The notes beneath the pieces are model-generated. The model was not told where the DNA came from, did no database searches, and saw nothing but the letters and a program-made list of their open reading frames with translations. Both the position numbers and the translations under genes were made by a program. A stretch of DNA of 52,016 nucleotides from Musicola paradisiaca NCPPB 2511 (lineage in GTDB: Bacteria > Pseudomonadota > Gammaproteobacteria > Enterobacterales > Enterobacteriaceae): positions 3,296,614-3,348,629 of the forward strand of contig NZ_CM001857.1 of NCBI RefSeq assembly GCF_000400505.1, given 5' to 3'. This document shows, one piece after another, positions 8,971 through 17,284 of the stretch. Positions within the stretch are counted from its first letter, which is position 1; every line of letters starts with the position of its first letter.

Positions 8971-10035
8971 TCACAAATTGGCGCGGATTGCGGAAAGTTC
9001 CTGATGAACCGAACGCAATAACGTTTCGGTACTTTCCCAACTGATGCAGGCATCTGTCACGGATACACCATAACGCATTTCCGAACGGGGCTGTTCGGAA
9101 GACTGATTACCCTCATGAATATGGCTTTCCAGCATCAGCCCAATGATGGAGTGATTACCCGCTTTCAGTTGCTCAATCGCTGATTCCACCACCAGCGGCT
9201 GACGACGGTAATCTTTGTTCGAATTACCGTGGCTACAATCTATCATCAGCGCCGGATTCAGTCCTGCATCCCGCATTTGTTTTTCACATTCAGCCACATC
9301 GGCCGCGCTGTAATTTGGCTTTTTACCACCGCGCAAAATCACATGGCCGTCAGGATTCCCCTGGGTCTGCAGTAAACAAACCTGTCCGCATTGATTGATG
9401 CCCACAAAACGATGTGGCATGGCCGCAGCTTTCATCGCATTGATGGCCGTGCCCAGGCTCCCATCCGTACCATTCTTGAAACCGACAGGCATAGAAAGAC
9501 CCGACGCCATTTCACGGTGTGTCTGTGATTCTGTAGTGCGGGCGCCGATAGCCGACCAACTGAAAAGATCACCCAGATATTGTGGACTATTCGGATCCAG
9601 AGCTTCTGTCGCCAGCGGCAACCCCAGATTGACCAACTGCAGCAACAGCTCACGAGCAATATGCAACCCGGCTTCCACATCAAAGGAGCCATCCATGTAA
9701 GGATCGTTGATTAACCCTTTCCAACCGACAGTGGTTCGGGGTTTCTCAAAATAGACGCGCATGACGATATACAACTGGTCGCTCAAGTCAGCTGACAGTG
9801 CCTTCAGACGACGTGCGTACTCCAGCGCCGCATCGGTATCGTGAATAGAACAAGGGCCACACACGACCAGCAGCCGTTTATCATTACCGCGAATGATATC
9901 TGCAATCGTTCTGCGGGCACGCGCTATTGCTTGCTGCTGTTGATCATCCAGGGGAAATTTGGCTTTCAACTCATCGGGGGTAATAAGAATCTGCTCTTCG
10001 CTGATATTGATGTTATTAAGCGTGTCTTTTTGCAT
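8971..10035 (-). CDS. aroF: 3-deoxy-7-phosphoheptulonate (DAHP) synthase, Tyr-sensitive type
   Basis: First step of the shikimate pathway: condenses phosphoenolpyruvate and erythrose 4-phosphate. The 354-residue product is a type I DAHP synthase and aligns best with E. coli AroF (356) from its first residues (MQKDTLNNINI versus MQKDALNNVHI). Family motifs include CGPCSIHD, FEKPRTTVGWKG, IGARTTESQ and DCSHGNSNKD. It is the first gene of the aroF-tyrA operon; the pairing with tyrA supports Tyr sensitivity. Two candidate TyrR boxes lie upstream. Confidence 0.96.
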   Translation of the reverse strand: MQKDTLNNINISEEQILITPDELKAKFPLDDQQQQAIARARRTIADIIRGNDKRLLVVCGPCSIHDTDAALEYARRLKALSADLSDQLYIVMRVYFEKPRTTVGWKGLINDPYMDGSFDVEAGLHIARELLLQLVNLGLPLATEALDPNSPQYLGDLFSWSAIGARTTESQTHREMASGLSMPVGFKNGTDGSLGTAINAMKAAAMPHRFVGINQCGQVCLLQTQGNPDGHVILRGGKKPNYSAADVAECEKQMRDAGLNPALMIDCSHGNSNKDYRRQPLVVESAIEQLKAGNHSIIGLMLESHIHEGNQSSEQPRSEMRYGVSVTDACISWESTETLLRSVHQELSAIRANL

Positions 10036-10101
10036 GATGGTGATCCTGTCTCTTCCTTACGTTACAGTGAGCGATTGCATCAATAACCACATCTGGATCA
10101 C

Positions 10102-10129
10102 ACCATACCACAGCATGTAAATCTTTAAA
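10102..10129 (-). promoter_or_regulatory. Putative sigma-70 promoter of aroF-tyrA
   Basis: Minus strand: -35 TTTAAA (10124-10129), 16-bp spacer, -10 TATGGT (10102-10107). The -35 box lies inside the first candidate TyrR box, a layout that would allow repression. Confidence 0.55.
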
Positions 10130-10133
10130 ACCA
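10116..10133. promoter_or_regulatory. Candidate TyrR box 1
   Basis: TGTAAA-N6-AAACCA against the consensus TGTAAA-N6-TTTACA. One half is perfect, and the essential G (position 2) and C (position 17) are kept. It overlaps the putative -35 of aroF. Confidence 0.6.
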
Positions 10134-10137
10134 TATG

Positions 10138-10155
10138 TGTAAAGAAAAAATTACT
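10138..10155. promoter_or_regulatory. Candidate TyrR box 2
   Basis: TGTAAA-N6-ATTACT: one perfect half site and a 4/6 second half, centred 22 bp (two helical turns) upstream of box 1. Multiple helically phased TyrR boxes are typical of aroF promoters. Confidence 0.6.
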
Positions 10156-10661
10156 CACACAAGAAAAACACATATCATTCGAAAAATATGCCACACAAAA
10201 AATAAAACAATAAATATTAATATGATGGGATTATTTCATCATATAAGGCAATGAGTTAAGACGAGTATTGTATGGCTGCATATTCAACTACCTGTGAAAA
10301 ACTAAGTACACACACCTGATGTAAGCATTGAGTCATTGAAGAAAAGATAAACCCGTAAATAAATATATACACATATCCATATACCGATCTCTCTCAATCC
10401 CATATGGCGAAAAAATCGATTTTTCACACATTGCGATTGAGCTGTATCCATATCGTTGAAACTTATCAATCCGGGTATACTTAGCTATCACTGGAAAATG
10501 GCAGGAAAATTCGTCGTTTACATGATACGGCAAGCAATACAGGCTAATTACTGATCTTCCAATTGATGGAACGCGCTCCCACCATGGCCGGGAGATCTCG
10601 TATGATGCTCTACCAAAATCGATTGCAAGAAAACCGGAAACTACCAGGCTTGTTATAGAGG
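10156..10661. other. AT-rich intergenic region without a supported gene
   Basis: About 500 bp between the aroF promoter and the yfiL-like gene. I see no convincing gene on either strand. Two palindromes stand out: ATATGATG-N9-CATCATAT (10220-10244) and the perfect 14-mer AAAAATCGATTTTT (10411-10424). They could be operators or structured RNA; nothing in the sequence assigns them. Confidence 0.6.
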
Positions 10662-10677
10662 CACCGGCTCTCCGGTG
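10662..10677 (+). promoter_or_regulatory. Hairpin at the start of the yfiL-like gene
   Basis: CACCGG (10662-10667), loop CTCT, CCGGTG (10672-10677). The right arm contains the GGTG that would serve as ribosome binding site for ATG 10687 and also an alternative GTG start at 10675, so folding could reduce translation. Confidence 0.5.
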
Positions 10678-10686
10678 ACAGAACTG

Positions 10687-11055
10687 ATGCTGAAAAACTG
10701 TATATGGTCGCTGGGTATAGTGCTGCTCACCGGCTGTCACCCCAATGTTCCCGTTCCCCAAACCGCCAGAGATGAGGTTTCTGTCTGGTATGAAGCAGGT
10801 TATCAGGACGCGGTCGCAGGCTCAGAAGTCAGGGATAATGATACGTTGTCCGAATGGTTTGGCGATCCTCAGGTTGATCGCGAATCCTATCTTCAGGGAT
10901 ACACCGCAGGGCAAGCGGTATTATGCCACCCGGGAAATATACGTTTATGGGGAAAGGATGGGAAACCATTTCCACTCGGCTGTAGCAGCGATAATCATGC
11001 TGAACAGTTAAGGAGGACATGGCAGGAAAGTATCGACAACGCCACATCTCGATAA
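10687..11055 (+). CDS. yfiL: YfiL-like lipoprotein (DUF2799-type)
   Basis: A small predicted lipoprotein of 122 residues with signal peptide MLKNCIWSLGIVLLTG and lipidated Cys17. The mature part has repeated aromatic/Gly motifs (YEAGYQDAVAG and YLQGYTAGQAVLC), resembling DUF2799 proteins. It occupies the position of E. coli yfiL, next to aroF, but the yfiR-yfiN-yfiB genes that follow there are absent. Function unknown. A GTG at 10675 is an alternative start; I prefer ATG 10687 because it gives a standard lipoprotein signal. The family name is from memory. Confidence 0.7.
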   Translation: MLKNCIWSLGIVLLTGCHPNVPVPQTARDEVSVWYEAGYQDAVAGSEVRDNDTLSEWFGDPQVDRESYLQGYTAGQAVLCHPGNIRLWGKDGKPFPLGCSSDNHAEQLRRTWQESIDNATSR

Positions 11056-11273
11056 TAGTCCCCAAAAACGATGATAATGTTGCATGATATATTAGTAAAT
11101 TCAGCACATTACCTGAAGCAGATAACGACGATAGCACTGTATCGGATCATTTTTATTCAGAAGCGAGCGCTAGTTATCATCCGCTAGCCAACCACCCTAG
11201 CCTGACAACACACAATTACAAATGGCTGGGAACCCATCTCTGCACAGCATAGAAACAATTCCAAACAGGCAAT
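11056..11273. other. Non-coding stretch between yfiL-like gene and rplS
   Basis: About 220 bp with no supported gene; the rplS terminator begins at its right edge. The diguanylate cyclase module yfiRNB that lies here in E. coli is missing and I see no remnant. Confidence 0.6.
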
Positions 11274-11300
11274 AAAAAAGGGTAGCTGTAGGCTACCCTT
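11274..11300 (-). terminator. Rho-independent terminator of the rpsP-rplS operon
   Basis: GGGTAGC (11280-11286) pairs with GCTACCC (11292-11298) around a 5-nt loop, followed on the minus strand by T6 (11274-11279). It lies 30 nt after the rplS stop. Confidence 0.9.
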
Positions 11301-11330
11301 CTCGCTTTCGGATGTCGCGAAAACGTATGC

Positions 11331-11693
<363 letters not shown>

Positions 11694-11749
11694 CTAGGTA
11701 AACTGATATTTGGGCCCGCCTGATAGTTCTTCAGTGCGCCCCTTAATAC

Positions 11750-12499
11750 TCAATGCTGCTCAGACTGATGTTCCTGTTGAAACTCAGCCAGCAGCGTCGC
11801 TTGCTCGTCAGTCAGAGCTAGGCTTTTCAGAAGTTCAGGTTTTCTAAGCCAGGTTCGGCCCAGCGACTGCTTCAAACGCCAGCGGCGTATTTCCGCATGG
11901 TTGCCAGACAGTAAAACCGCTGGTACAGCCATACTCTCCAACACTTCAGGCCGGGTATAATGGGGGCAATCCAGTAATCCCTCAGCAAAAGAATCTTCTT
12001 CTGCCGAAGCTTCATGGCCCAGAACTCCCGGAATAAAGCGGGAAACTGAATCAATCAGCGTCATCGCTGGTAGCTCACCACCACTGAGCACATAATCGCC
12101 AATTGACCACTCTTCATCAATCTCGGCCTTAATTACACGCTCATCAATACCTTCATACCTGCCGCATACCAAAATTAACTTCTGGTTGGCAGCGAGTTGG
12201 CGTACACCTTGCTGATCCAATTTACGGCCTTGCGGCGATAGATATATCACCCGCACGCCTTCGCCTGCCGCCGCTTTTGCTGCATGAATGGCATCCCGTA
12301 AGGGTTGAACCATCATCAGCATGCCCGGACCACCGCCATATGGACGATCATCCACTGTGCGATGCCGATCGTATGTGAAATCACGAGGACTCCAATACTG
12401 CACGCTCAACAAGCCATTCTTAACTGCCCGGCCAGTGACTCCATAATCGGTAATGGCGCGGAACATTTCAGGAAACAGGCTAATAACCCCAATCCACAT
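11750..12499 (-). CDS. trmD: tRNA (guanosine(37)-N1)-methyltransferase TrmD
   Basis: SPOUT-class methyltransferase adding m1G37 to tRNAs for Leu, Pro and Arg, which prevents +1 frameshifting. The 249-residue product carries [11 protein letters not shown], the trefoil-knot AdoMet site around [13 protein letters not shown], and [13 protein letters not shown]. Slightly shorter than E. coli TrmD (255), with a divergent C-terminal tail. Third gene of the ribosomal operon, starting 38 nt after rimM. Confidence 0.97.
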   Translation of the reverse strand: MWIGVISLFPEMFRAITDYGVTGRAVKNGLLSVQYWSPRDFTYDRHRTVDDRPYGGGPGMLMMVQPLRDAIHAAKAAAGEGVRVIYLSPQGRKLDQQGVRQLAANQKLILVCGRYEGIDERVIKAEIDEEWSIGDYVLSGGELPAMTLIDSVSRFIPGVLGHEASAEEDSFAEGLLDCPHYTRPEVLESMAVPAVLLSGNHAEIRRWRLKQSLGRTWLRKPELLKSLALTDEQATLLAEFQQEHQSEQH

Positions 12500-12537
12500 A
12501 ACATCGTTCCACTAAATTACTGGCGATTGTTCAGAGA

Positions 12538-13086
12538 TCAAAAACCAGGATCCCAATCCACTTCGATACGACGAGCAGAAAGGTCGATATGCTTGATAAC
12601 CTGTTCGTTCAGAAACGGAATCAACCGCTCCTTCACGCCATAAGCATCTTTCAGGTTGGCTCTTACAACCAGAACATCGTTCGAACCGGTTTCCATCATA
12701 TCGATGACTTTTCCCAGTTCATAACCGCTAACGGTCACGACATCACAGCCGATAAGATCCTTCCAGTAAAACTCCCCATCATCCAGCTCAGGTAACTGCG
12801 TTGAATCTACAACAATTTCGCAATTGGTCAGCAGATTCGCCGCATCCCGATCGTCAACATGTTTAATCTTGATGATCAAGCTTTGGTTGTGGTAGCGCCA
12901 GCTTTCGATTTCTACCTGCTGCCACTGCCCCTTGTTCTGGATAAACCAGGGTTGGTAATCAAAAATGCTATCGGCCTCTTCGGTGGATGAAAATACCTTG
13001 AGCCAACCTCTAATACCGTATGTTGACCCTATTTTCCCAAGAACAATTGGGTTAACAGGAAACTGCGGACCAAGTTGCTTGCTCAT
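12538..13086 (-). CDS. rimM: Ribosome maturation factor RimM
   Basis: Binds S19 and helps maturation of the 30S head. The 182-residue product has the N-terminal RimM barrel ([17 protein letters not shown]) and a C-terminal PRC-barrel domain ending [10 protein letters not shown] start at ATG 13086 to match E. coli RimM (MSKQL, 182 residues) rather than an ATG 9 bp upstream. It lies 18 nt after rpsP in the operon. Confidence 0.96.
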   Translation of the reverse strand: MSKQLGPQFPVNPIVLGKIGSTYGIRGWLKVFSSTEEADSIFDYQPWFIQNKGQWQQVEIESWRYHNQSLIIKIKHVDDRDAANLLTNCEIVVDSTQLPELDDGEFYWKDLIGCDVVTVSGYELGKVIDMMETGSNDVLVVRANLKDAYGVKERLIPFLNEQVIKHIDLSARRIEVDWDPGF

Positions 13087-13104
13087 CGCCACCACCAGAA
13101 CAGA

Positions 13105-13353
13105 TTACGCTGCTTTTTTAACGTTTTTGATCAGCGCAGACACGCGATCAGAAACGGTTGCACCCAAACCAACCCAGTGCTCGATACGATCCAGATCCAG
13201 ACGCAGAGATTCTGCATTACCGGTAGCAACCGGGTTGAAGAAACCTACGCGCTCAATGAAACGACCATCGCGCGCATTGCGGCTGTCGGTCACTACGACT
13301 TGATAGAACGGGCGTTTTTTAGCGCCGCCACGTGCCAAACGAATTGTTACCAT
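13105..13353 (-). CDS. rpsP: 30S ribosomal protein S16
   Basis: Early-assembling 30S protein. The 82-residue product begins [20 protein letters not shown], the S16 signature. First gene of the rpsP-rimM-trmD-rplS operon, with a GC-rich leader hairpin and a putative promoter upstream. Confidence 0.98.
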   Translation of the reverse strand: MVTIRLARGGAKKRPFYQVVVTDSRNARDGRFIERVGFFNPVATGNAESLRLDLDRIEHWVGLGATVSDRVSALIKNVKKAA

Positions 13354-13379
13354 AACATCCTCTTTAGTGAATAAAACAA

Positions 13380-13407
13380 CCAGGCCCCATCGAGGAACGG
13401 GGCCCGG
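13380..13407 (-). promoter_or_regulatory. GC-rich leader hairpin of the rpsP operon
   Basis: On the minus-strand RNA, CCGGGCCCC (13399-13407) pairs with GGGGCCUGG (13380-13388) with one G-U pair, 27 nt before the rpsP ATG. There is no T-run, so it is a leader structure rather than a plain terminator; a role in stability or autoregulation is possible. Confidence 0.55.
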
Positions 13408-13429
13408 TAGTCATATAAAAAGCCCGAAA

Positions 13430-13457
13430 ATTTTACTCATTTGGGAACAAAAAGCAA
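13430..13457 (-). promoter_or_regulatory. Putative sigma-70 promoter of the rpsP operon
   Basis: Minus strand: -35 TTGCTT (13452-13457), 16-bp spacer, -10 TAAAAT (13430-13435), about 77 bp before rpsP. The -35 is weak (3/6). Confidence 0.45.
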
Positions 13458-13511
13458 TCTAAAGCGTATAACCGCCTTAACCTTTCTGCTCCGTCAGACC
13501 AATTTCCGAGC

Positions 13512-14873
13512 TCAACGTCCGGGAAATCCCGGCGGCAGCATGCCTTTCATACCACGCATCATCTTGGCAAGACCGCCATTTTTCATCTTCTTCATCATCC
13601 GTTGCATATCGTCGAACTGCTTCAGCAGACGATTGACATCCTGCACCTGCATACCAGCCCCCTGAGCGATACGACGCTTACGGGAACCTTTAATAATCTC
13701 CGGCTTAGCGCGCTCCTGCAATGTCATGGAGCTAATAATAGCTTCCATCCGTACCAGAACTTTGTCATCCATCTGAGATTTGACGTTGTCGGGAACTTGT
13801 CCCATTCCCGGCAGCTTACTCATCATGCTCGCCATTCCACCCATATTGCGCATCTGTCGAAGCTGCTCAAGAAAATCGGTCAAATCGAAACCATCACCCT
13901 TCTTCAGTTTCTTTGCCAGCTTCTCGGCCTGGGAACGATCAACTTTGCTCTCCAGTTCCTCAATCAGGGAGAGCACATCCCCCATGCCAAGAATACGGGA
14001 AGCAATACGATCAGGATGAAAAGGCTCTAGCGCATCGGTTTTCTCACCAACGCCAAGGAATTTAATCGGTTTTCCAGTGATATGCCGGATAGACAATGCT
14101 GCCCCGCCCCGGGCATCGCCGTCGATTTTAGTCAGAATGACCCCGGTCAAAGGTAACGCTTCATTAAAGGCTTTGGCAGTATTGGCCGCATCCTGGCCGG
14201 TCATGGCGTCCACGACAAACAAGGTTTCAACCGGGTTAATCGCCGCATGAACCTGGCGGATCTCATCCATCATGGCGTCATCGACATGCAGACGCCCTGC
14301 GGTATCCACCAGAAGGACGTCATAAAACTTCAATTTGGCATGCTGCAGAGCCTGGCCGACGATATTCACCGGTTTTTCGCTAACATCCGAAGGGAAAAAA
14401 TCTACGCCAACGGATTCGGCCAGTGTCTCCAATTGACGAATCGCCGCTGGGCGATAGACGTCCGCAGAGACGACCAACACTTTCTTCTTCTGTTTCTCGC
14501 GCAGAAACTTACCCAACTTCGCCACACTAGTGGTTTTACCGGCCCCTTGCAGACCGGCCATCAACACCACCGCCGGCGGCTGCGCCGCCAAATTCAGCGC
14601 TTGATTTTCTTCCCCCATAGCGGCAACCAGTTCATTCTGGACGATACGCACGAACTCTTGCCCTGGAGTCAGGCTTTTATTGACGTCATGACCTACGGCG
14701 CGCTCTTTCACCCGGTTGATGAATTCCCGTACCACCGGCAATGCCACATCCGCTTCCAGCAATGCCATACGGACCTCGCGCAGCGTGTCCTTAATATTGT
14801 CATCCGTCAGCCGCCCCCGGCCGCTGATGTTGCGCAGCGTGCGCGATAATCGATCGGTTAAATTCTCAAACAT
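13512..14873 (-). CDS. ffh: Signal recognition particle GTPase Ffh
   Basis: Protein subunit of the SRP; with 4.5S RNA it targets nascent inner-membrane proteins to FtsY. The 453-residue product (same as E. coli) has an N domain, a G domain with P-loop GLQGAGKTT near residue 107, DTAGRL and TKIDGDARGG, and a Met-rich M domain (about 330-453) with GKMMKKMKNGG-like segments. It is upstream of rpsP on the same strand; 158 bp separate them. Confidence 0.98.
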   Translation of the reverse strand: MFENLTDRLSRTLRNISGRGRLTDDNIKDTLREVRMALLEADVALPVVREFINRVKERAVGHDVNKSLTPGQEFVRIVQNELVAAMGEENQALNLAAQPPAVVLMAGLQGAGKTTSVAKLGKFLREKQKKKVLVVSADVYRPAAIRQLETLAESVGVDFFPSDVSEKPVNIVGQALQHAKLKFYDVLLVDTAGRLHVDDAMMDEIRQVHAAINPVETLFVVDAMTGQDAANTAKAFNEALPLTGVILTKIDGDARGGAALSIRHITGKPIKFLGVGEKTDALEPFHPDRIASRILGMGDVLSLIEELESKVDRSQAEKLAKKLKKGDGFDLTDFLEQLRQMRNMGGMASMMSKLPGMGQVPDNVKSQMDDKVLVRMEAIISSMTLQERAKPEIIKGSRKRRIAQGAGMQVQDVNRLLKQFDDMQRMMKKMKNGGLAKMMRGMKGMLPPGFPGR

Positions 14874-15039
14874 ATCTCATGCTCAATGTGAAAGAGGCCG
14901 CCATCGCGACATAAATAAATGGGGTGGAGTATAACACGAAAGCCACACTGTCTCTGCTGTGTGTGGATACCGGTTGGTGCCCGTAACGACTAAGGCTATA
15001 CTGACCCTCCATTTTACTCAGTTAACATTAAAAACCGCC

Positions 15040-15834
15040 ATGTCTGTGTTCGCGATTGTCGCCTTGGTGGCTTATTTCGTCAGTCTGGGACTCATCATTC
15101 CCAGTATTGTACGGAAAAACGGAGCCTACCGCCGTCTGGCTGTGGTATCGGCCATACTCGCTCTAATCAGCCATGCCGTTGCGTTGTATCAACGTATCTT
15201 TGATGTGTATACCGGGCAGAATCTCAGCTTGTTGAATATCGGGTCGTTGATTAGCCTCATCATCTGCGCCGTAATGACCATCGTCGCCTCCCGCAACCGC
15301 GGCTGGTTTCTATTGCCCATTGTGTATACCTTTGCCTTTATCAATCTGGCATTCGCTAGTTTTATTCCCGGCGAATTCATTACACACCTGGAAGCCACGC
15401 CCGGCCTTATGATCCACATTGGTCTGGCGCTGTTTGCCTATGCGACATTGCTGATCGCAGCATTGTATGCATTACAGCTCGCGCTGCTCGATTATATGTT
15501 AAAAACCAAGCGTCTGAATTTTGCAGCGGACATGCCACCGTTATTGGGTATTGAGAGAAAGATGTTTCATATCACTCAAGTCGGCGTCATCTTGCTGACG
15601 CTGACGCTCTGTACCGGCATGGTTTATATGAACGATCTGATCACGAATAAAGAGAATTTGCACAAAGCGCTGTTTTCTCTATTGGCGTGGTTTGTCTACA
15701 TCCTGCTGCTATGGGGACACTATCATGAAGGATGGCGCGGACGCCGCGTCGTATGGTTCAATCTGATTGGTGCATTGATGCTGACATTGGCCTATTTCGG
15801 CAGCAGGGTTATTCAAAATTTTCTCGCCGCCTGA
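15040..15834 (+). CDS. ypjD: Inner membrane protein YpjD (CcsA/cytochrome c assembly-like)
   Basis: A 264-residue integral membrane protein with about eight predicted hydrophobic segments. It belongs to the family sharing the cytochrome c assembly (CcmC/CcsA) domain; E. coli YpjD is 263 and the C-terminal WGHYHEGWRGRRVVWFN motif is the same. Exact function is unclear. I start at ATG 15040 to match E. coli; an upstream in-frame ATG at 14959 adds a non-conserved extension. Divergent from ffh. In E. coli corE follows; here only half of a terminator remains before the IS element. Confidence 0.93.
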   Translation: MSVFAIVALVAYFVSLGLIIPSIVRKNGAYRRLAVVSAILALISHAVALYQRIFDVYTGQNLSLLNIGSLISLIICAVMTIVASRNRGWFLLPIVYTFAFINLAFASFIPGEFITHLEATPGLMIHIGLALFAYATLLIAALYALQLALLDYMLKTKRLNFAADMPPLLGIERKMFHITQVGVILLTLTLCTGMVYMNDLITNKENLHKALFSLLAWFVYILLLWGHYHEGWRGRRVVWFNLIGALMLTLAYFGSRVIQNFLAA

Positions 15835-15854
15835 TATGAGTTTCCGATAATAAA

Positions 15855-15872
15855 AAAGAGAGCCTTAGCTCT
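15855..15872 (+). terminator. Left half of the ypjD terminator, cut by the IS element
   Basis: AAGAGAGC-CTTA-GCTCT is the left arm, loop and most of the right arm of a hairpin; the expected remaining CTTTTTT is replaced by the IS left end at 15873. The native T-run is therefore missing. Confidence 0.65.
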
Positions 15873-15907
15873 AATGCCAGTCACTTAAGGTGACTGGCAT
15901 TGTTTTT
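15873..15907 (+). terminator. Hairpin at the IS left end acting as a plus-strand terminator
   Basis: AATGCCAGTCAC (15873-15884), loop TTAAG, GTGACTGGCATT (15890-15901), then GTTTTT. A perfect 12-bp stem followed by a T-run in the plus direction, so it can stop transcription coming from ypjD. The transposase stop codon lies in the left arm. Confidence 0.7.
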
Positions 15908-17203
15908 AAAAGGGTATTTGGGCTTTTTTTGCCTCACTTCTCTTTCATACTCCCGCTCCCGTCTCGGCGGCAGTTTCAGCATCGCGGCATTGCTGTAGAA
16001 GTGCTTCAGGTGTCCCGGCACTGCCCCCGGTGAGGACCATGGCAGCCCGATTAACAGCCGCATTATTTCTGCCACCGAACCACTGAAGCTCAGCTGATAC
16101 GGCAGATAATCTCCTTTCAGGCTGAACGCCATTTTCACCATCTGATACCGCACCAGGTTGTATGTCAGTAGTCTCCCCCACAGCTCCTGTCTCACCATCT
16201 CCGGTAATTTACTTCTCAGCGTCCAACGGTTGCCGCACAGGAACTGCTTCGCCTCACGATACCCCAGTTCGATTTCCCACCGGTGTTTGTAGCGTTCTGC
16301 TATGTCTGCCGCCGGGTAACGCATCGCGTCCGTCATCGAGGTGACAACCTGACGTTCCACACCGTTAACCTTCCTGCTGATTAACCGGACAGTGAGCTCA
16401 TCCGGCAGACCTTCCCACTGTTTTCTTGCCTGTGGCGAGGTTTTCAGCGTTATCAGTTCATCCTGCCTGCCCAGTCTGCGTATCACCTCATACTGCGTGC
16501 CCTTTTTCAGCGGCAACAACCAGTGGCGGTTCTCACCTGCCCTGTGCCAGTCATGTAGCAGGCCTGTTGACCAGAAGCCCCTGTCGAACAACGTCACGCT
16601 ATTATCCGGTGCCTGCTTTGCCAGTCCTGCCGCCAGCCGCATCTCATTAACGTCATACCGGCCCATCACGCTGGCGCGCAGCAGGTGACTGCTCAGTTCC
16701 ATCAGACACACCATGCGGACCTGCGGGAAGCCTTTTTCACCGTACTGATTTTCCGCTTTCGCGAAGGCAGCGGCATTTTCCGGTGTGTCGGGCGTTCGCC
16801 AGACCACGCCATCAACGGCGTTCAGCGTCAGCCCGTTCCAGAGCGGATGCCGGGCTCCCTCATGCCAGTGCTGTTGTGTCAGTTCGAACAGCACTCTAAT
16901 GGCATCCTCACCCAGCGTTTTGCGGCGGGCAATGACGGAGCTGGGTGCGGTAAAAGGTCTGCCAGTCCGGTCAGCGATGTCCATCAGATTGACGATATGG
17001 GACACAGGCTTGTTGTTGAAAATAGCCATACCTATAACCAGCCAGACCATGGATTCGAGGGGAAGCTTACGCTTACGTAGCGTCACGGTATCCGTGAGGG
17101 TAAAGGCCTGCTGAATAAGGTCGGGGGAAAGGAGGTCGGCAAGACTCTGAACTTCATCGGGAGCGGTAAGATTGATAATGCCGAGGGCCTGTGAAAGTTC
17201 CAT
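15881..17203 (-). CDS. IS4-family DDE transposase
   Basis: A 440-residue transposase closely related to E. coli IS4 InsG (442). The RNase H-like catalytic core shows Asp131 (LNAVDGVVWRTPD), Asp207 (VTLFDRGFW) and the IS4 YREK signature Y305-R308-E312-K319 with exact Y(2)R(3)E(6)K spacing. All three acidic residues are present, so the enzyme could be active. I start at ATG 17203 because MELSQALGI aligns with the IS4 start MHIGQALDL; an ATG at 17227 lies inside a long hairpin. It reads away from amtB in the same direction as amtB. Confidence 0.92.
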   Translation of the reverse strand: MELSQALGIINLTAPDEVQSLADLLSPDLIQQAFTLTDTVTLRKRKLPLESMVWLVIGMAIFNNKPVSHIVNLMDIADRTGRPFTAPSSVIARRKTLGEDAIRVLFELTQQHWHEGARHPLWNGLTLNAVDGVVWRTPDTPENAAAFAKAENQYGEKGFPQVRMVCLMELSSHLLRASVMGRYDVNEMRLAAGLAKQAPDNSVTLFDRGFWSTGLLHDWHRAGENRHWLLPLKKGTQYEVIRRLGRQDELITLKTSPQARKQWEGLPDELTVRLISRKVNGVERQVVTSMTDAMRYPAADIAERYKHRWEIELGYREAKQFLCGNRWTLRSKLPEMVRQELWGRLLTYNLVRYQMVKMAFSLKGDYLPYQLSFSGSVAEIMRLLIGLPWSSPGAVPGHLKHFYSNAAMLKLPPRREREYEREVRQKKPKYPFKNNASHLK

Positions 17204-17204
17204 T

Positions 17205-17238
17205 AAAAAGGGTCCATGTGAAGACATGAACCCTTTTT
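17205..17238 (-). promoter_or_regulatory. Hairpin just before the transposase start
   Basis: Minus-strand RNA: AAAAAGGGUUCAUGU (17224-17238) pairs with ACAUGGACCCUUUUU (17205-17219) with one G-U pair and a CUUC loop. The 15-bp stem ends in a U-run two bases before the transposase ATG, so it can act as a terminator or block translation of transcripts that enter from outside. Such protection of transposase genes is known for IS10 and IS50. Confidence 0.7.
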
Positions 17239-17250
17239 ACATCAGCCACC

Positions 17251-17268
17251 GGATCGGTCAACCGATCC
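17251..17268. repeat. Subterminal palindrome at the IS right end
   Basis: GGATCGGT-CA-ACCGATCC, a perfect 8-bp inverted repeat adjoining the right terminal repeat. E. coli IS4 has a similar subterminal sequence. It is likely part of the transposase recognition region or a second protective hairpin. Confidence 0.7.
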
Positions 17269-17284
17269 TTAAACGATCGGCATT

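Larger units (their letters stand above)
15873..17284 (-). mobile_element. IS4-family insertion sequence, about 1412 bp, apparently intact
   Basis: Imperfect 18-bp terminal inverted repeats bound the element: AATGCC-AGTCAC-TTAAGG at the left (15873-15890) and AATGCC-GATCGT-TTAAGG, read on the minus strand, at the right (17267-17284). They match each other at both ends and resemble the ends of E. coli IS4 (1426 bp). One full-length transposase gene lies on the minus strand. No direct repeat flanks the element: GCCTTAGCTCT on the left, AACCCAACGGG on the right, while IS4-type elements normally make 10-13 bp duplications. The flanks are two unrelated half-terminators. Confidence 0.9.

Noticed and set aside
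10333-10761. 142-codon minus-strand open frame across the aroF-yfiL spacer
   Set aside because: No recognisable domain or ribosome binding site, unusual composition, and its 5' end overlaps the yfiL-like lipoprotein gene, which has much better support.
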